Source: Tubulanus polymorphus (taxonomy: Eukaryota; Nemertea; Palaeonemertea; Tubulaniformes; Tubulanidae). Taken from it: a DNA stretch of 64,000 nt. Below are positions 59,001 through 62,000 of this stretch, piece after piece. Every line of letters begins with the position of its first letter. Within the stretch, counting starts at the first letter, position 1. The notes under the pieces were generated by a model, which made no database searches, had not been told where the DNA came from, and was given only the letters and a program-made list of their open reading frames with translations. The DNA is taken from the NCBI RefSeq assembly GCF_964204645.1, contig NC_134030.1:9298278-9362277 (forward strand). The letters run 5' to 3'. Both the position numbers and the translations under genes were made by a program.

Positions 59001-62000
59001 CAAGGTGACTGTGGAACTCCACATGGATGTGGTGAACCAACTGGACAAACTTCACAAGGTGATTGTGGAACTCCACATGGTTGTGGTGAACCAACTGGTC
59101 AGCCAACTCAAGGTGACTGTGGAACTCCACATGGCTGTGGTGAACCAACTGGTCAGCCAACTCAAGGAGACTGTGGAACTCCACATGGATGTGGTGAACC
59201 AACTGGTCAGCCGACACAAGGTGACTGTGGAACTCCACATGGATGTGGTGAACCAACTGGTCAGCCAACTCAAGGTGACTGTGGAACTCCACATGGCTGC
59301 GGAGAGCCTACTGGACAACCTTCACAAGGTGATTGTGGAACTCCACATGGCTGCGGAGAGCCTACTGGTCAGTCATCTCAAAGTGACTGTGGAACTCCAC
59401 ATGGATGTGGTGAACCCACTGGTCAGCAAACTCAAGGGGACTGTGGAACTCCGCATGGATGTGGAGAGCCTACTGGCCAAGAATCACATGAAAATGTTCC
59501 CTCAAGTAGTTGTGAACCGAATCCCATACAATCCCAAGACTTAGGTGAGTCAAGTGAAAAAAAGGGAGCTTCAGAAAGAACACCTTCAGCTAACCCCTCT
59601 ACATCCAAGGCTTCTATGAGGCAGGATAAACTAATGGAAACAGACGAGCCACATAAAACTGAAGGGATTTCCTCTATTTTAGATGTCGCTAGCAATGCAA
59701 GCCAACTACCCAGTAAGCAAGTTACGGAGGAAAGTCCTAACAGCGATAGTTCTCAGGCTACGCTTGTTGATCAGCCTATCAGCTCTGATGCGAATGATGT
59801 CCCATTGCCAACCGTGAAGACGGAGAAAGATGATTCGTTACTAGAAACTGGTGCTTGTAATATTAAACTTGAACCTGTTTCTACCACAGTCGCTGCGAGT
59901 TGTGGCCATTCGGTGCCAGTCATGCCAACTGGGAAAGTGATGTCTAACATCAAAGCAGAACCAGGGGAAGGTGGTAAGTATATTTTTACCCTATATCTTA
60001 TTGTTTTCTGGTTATTTCAAACATCGGTTGTGATAGGCGTGCATTGTATTTCAGGACAAACAACGCATGGACCATGTAGTGAAGAAGAAATGGAAGCTAT
60101 TCGAAGTCAGAATGTCTTATTGAAACAATTATTAGCTATGCCTAATCAAGAGATACCCGCAGGAATGCAATTACCACCAGGAGCTCTCCCGATGTCAACT
60201 ACGACACCGCCACCACGCCCAAGTGGCACGCCGCCAGTTGCTATGTCAATGGGTAATCTTGAAGGGCAGAATCTCCAACATTCGGTGCATATGCATCAAC
60301 AAGTCCCGATATCTATGCCAGCTGGTATGCCGCCTGGAGGACCAGGAATGATGCCGCAGCATATGGGAATGCCACATCATCCCTCGAATATGCCTTTGCG
60401 ACATCCGCAGATGCAGCCTATGCCACCGCCGTATCACGCGCACATGGGTGGACAACCGCCGCAATCAATGGGCATGCCGCCAAGATCTCAGATGCAAATG
60501 AGCATGGGTCCGATGGGCCAGCACCCGGGTAATATGCCCCACCGTATGATGTACATGCATCAGTTACCTCCGCACATGCGTCATCCAAACCAAATGGAAT
60601 TACGGCATCACATGGCGCAAATGGCGGCCCGACAGCCGATGCACCATCCGGGGATGGGGCCTCCGCGTATGCACATGGGCATGCAAGGGCCGCCTCAGCA
60701 AATGATGCGCGGAATTCCGAGTCGGCCGAATCAACCGATGCCTCACATGGGTCAAGTTCGAGCACCGACGAGTATTCCGCCGGTCGTATCGTCGAGCTCG
60801 CCGCAGCCTCAAGGGGCGATTAACTCGAACATGCCGCGTCGATCAACGCCTTCGCCGCACGCGATGGGTATGCAACACGGCTCGATGGGCCACATGATGA
60901 TGTCTCCGACCGGACAGCCACCACGCGGAATGCCGCCCGGTTACATGCAAGGGCCGCCGACTAGTATGGCTCAACGACATTCACCGGTGAGCAGCGGTCA
61001 GAACCTTCCGCCGTCGACGTCTCACCCTCAGGCGGGGCCGCGAGGAATGCCTCGACCCATGAGGTACCCGCCGTCGAGTACACCGCCGGGAAACTCGCCG
61101 CCGGGGTTCCCGTTCATACGCGGGCAACCGCCAATCGCCCATGCGCACGCTCCTCGTCAGTCGTTGCCGCCGGGCCATCCGGGACATGGGCCTCCGTCGC
61201 GGCTACCGCCGTCTAGTCAATTCCAAACTCACATGGGCGACATGATTCGTCTACCGCCTACAGGTCATCAGCCGATAAACCAAGGACATCCGCCGTCCAG
61301 TTCGCCTCAAATCGGAATCCCGCCGATCCGGATGCCCGAATCGACATCACCTCAGAATCGAATGGGAATGATGCCCGCGGGCCTTACGTCGCCAATGGAC
61401 CCGACCAAATCTCCGAGCGAACTGCATCCGGGGAAGATGTCGCCCATGCAGCAACAACAGCAGCAGCAACAACAACAACAACAACAGCAACAACAATCAC
61501 CTCAAGGACTTCCTCGCGTGTCGATACCGATGGGTTTACCCGGGCAGACGACGCTGATGATGGTTCCGCGTCAGCCTAACCCGCAGCAACAAATCGGGCA
61601 ACCGCAAACCGGTATGGGTATACCGAAAACGCCGCCGAACATGGGCGGTCTCAGTCCCGTGATATCGCCGCACGGAATGACGGCGATGATGCCACCCAGT
61701 CTACCGACACCGCCTAGTGGCGGACGCGTCGGTTTATCGCCTCAACAGAGATTATCACGCCCGCCGTCACGAGTGGTATGTGTAAAAAACATTTCGGCAA
61801 TTTTTTCTGGTTATAACTTGAAAATTAATAATGTAACGTTCACATTTTTTTTTTACAGGAGGGAGAAGACGATCTGACGCCGGTTTCGTTGACGCCGGAA
61901 CAACAGCGACAACTAGCGCTAATCGACAGCATGCCGCTGACGATGGAGTTGGACATGTCGCCCGACGAATGGGCCGCGAAATCATCCGAGGAAAAGGAAC

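Noticed and set aside
58390-59292. 300-codon minus-strand open frame
   Set aside because: It is a shadow of the 54-bp repeat, which lacks stops in this frame; the plus frame continues into recognised KMT2 sequence on both sides.
57954-59300. CRISPR-like array
   Set aside because: The regular 54-bp period is coding, without distinct spacers, in a eukaryotic gene.
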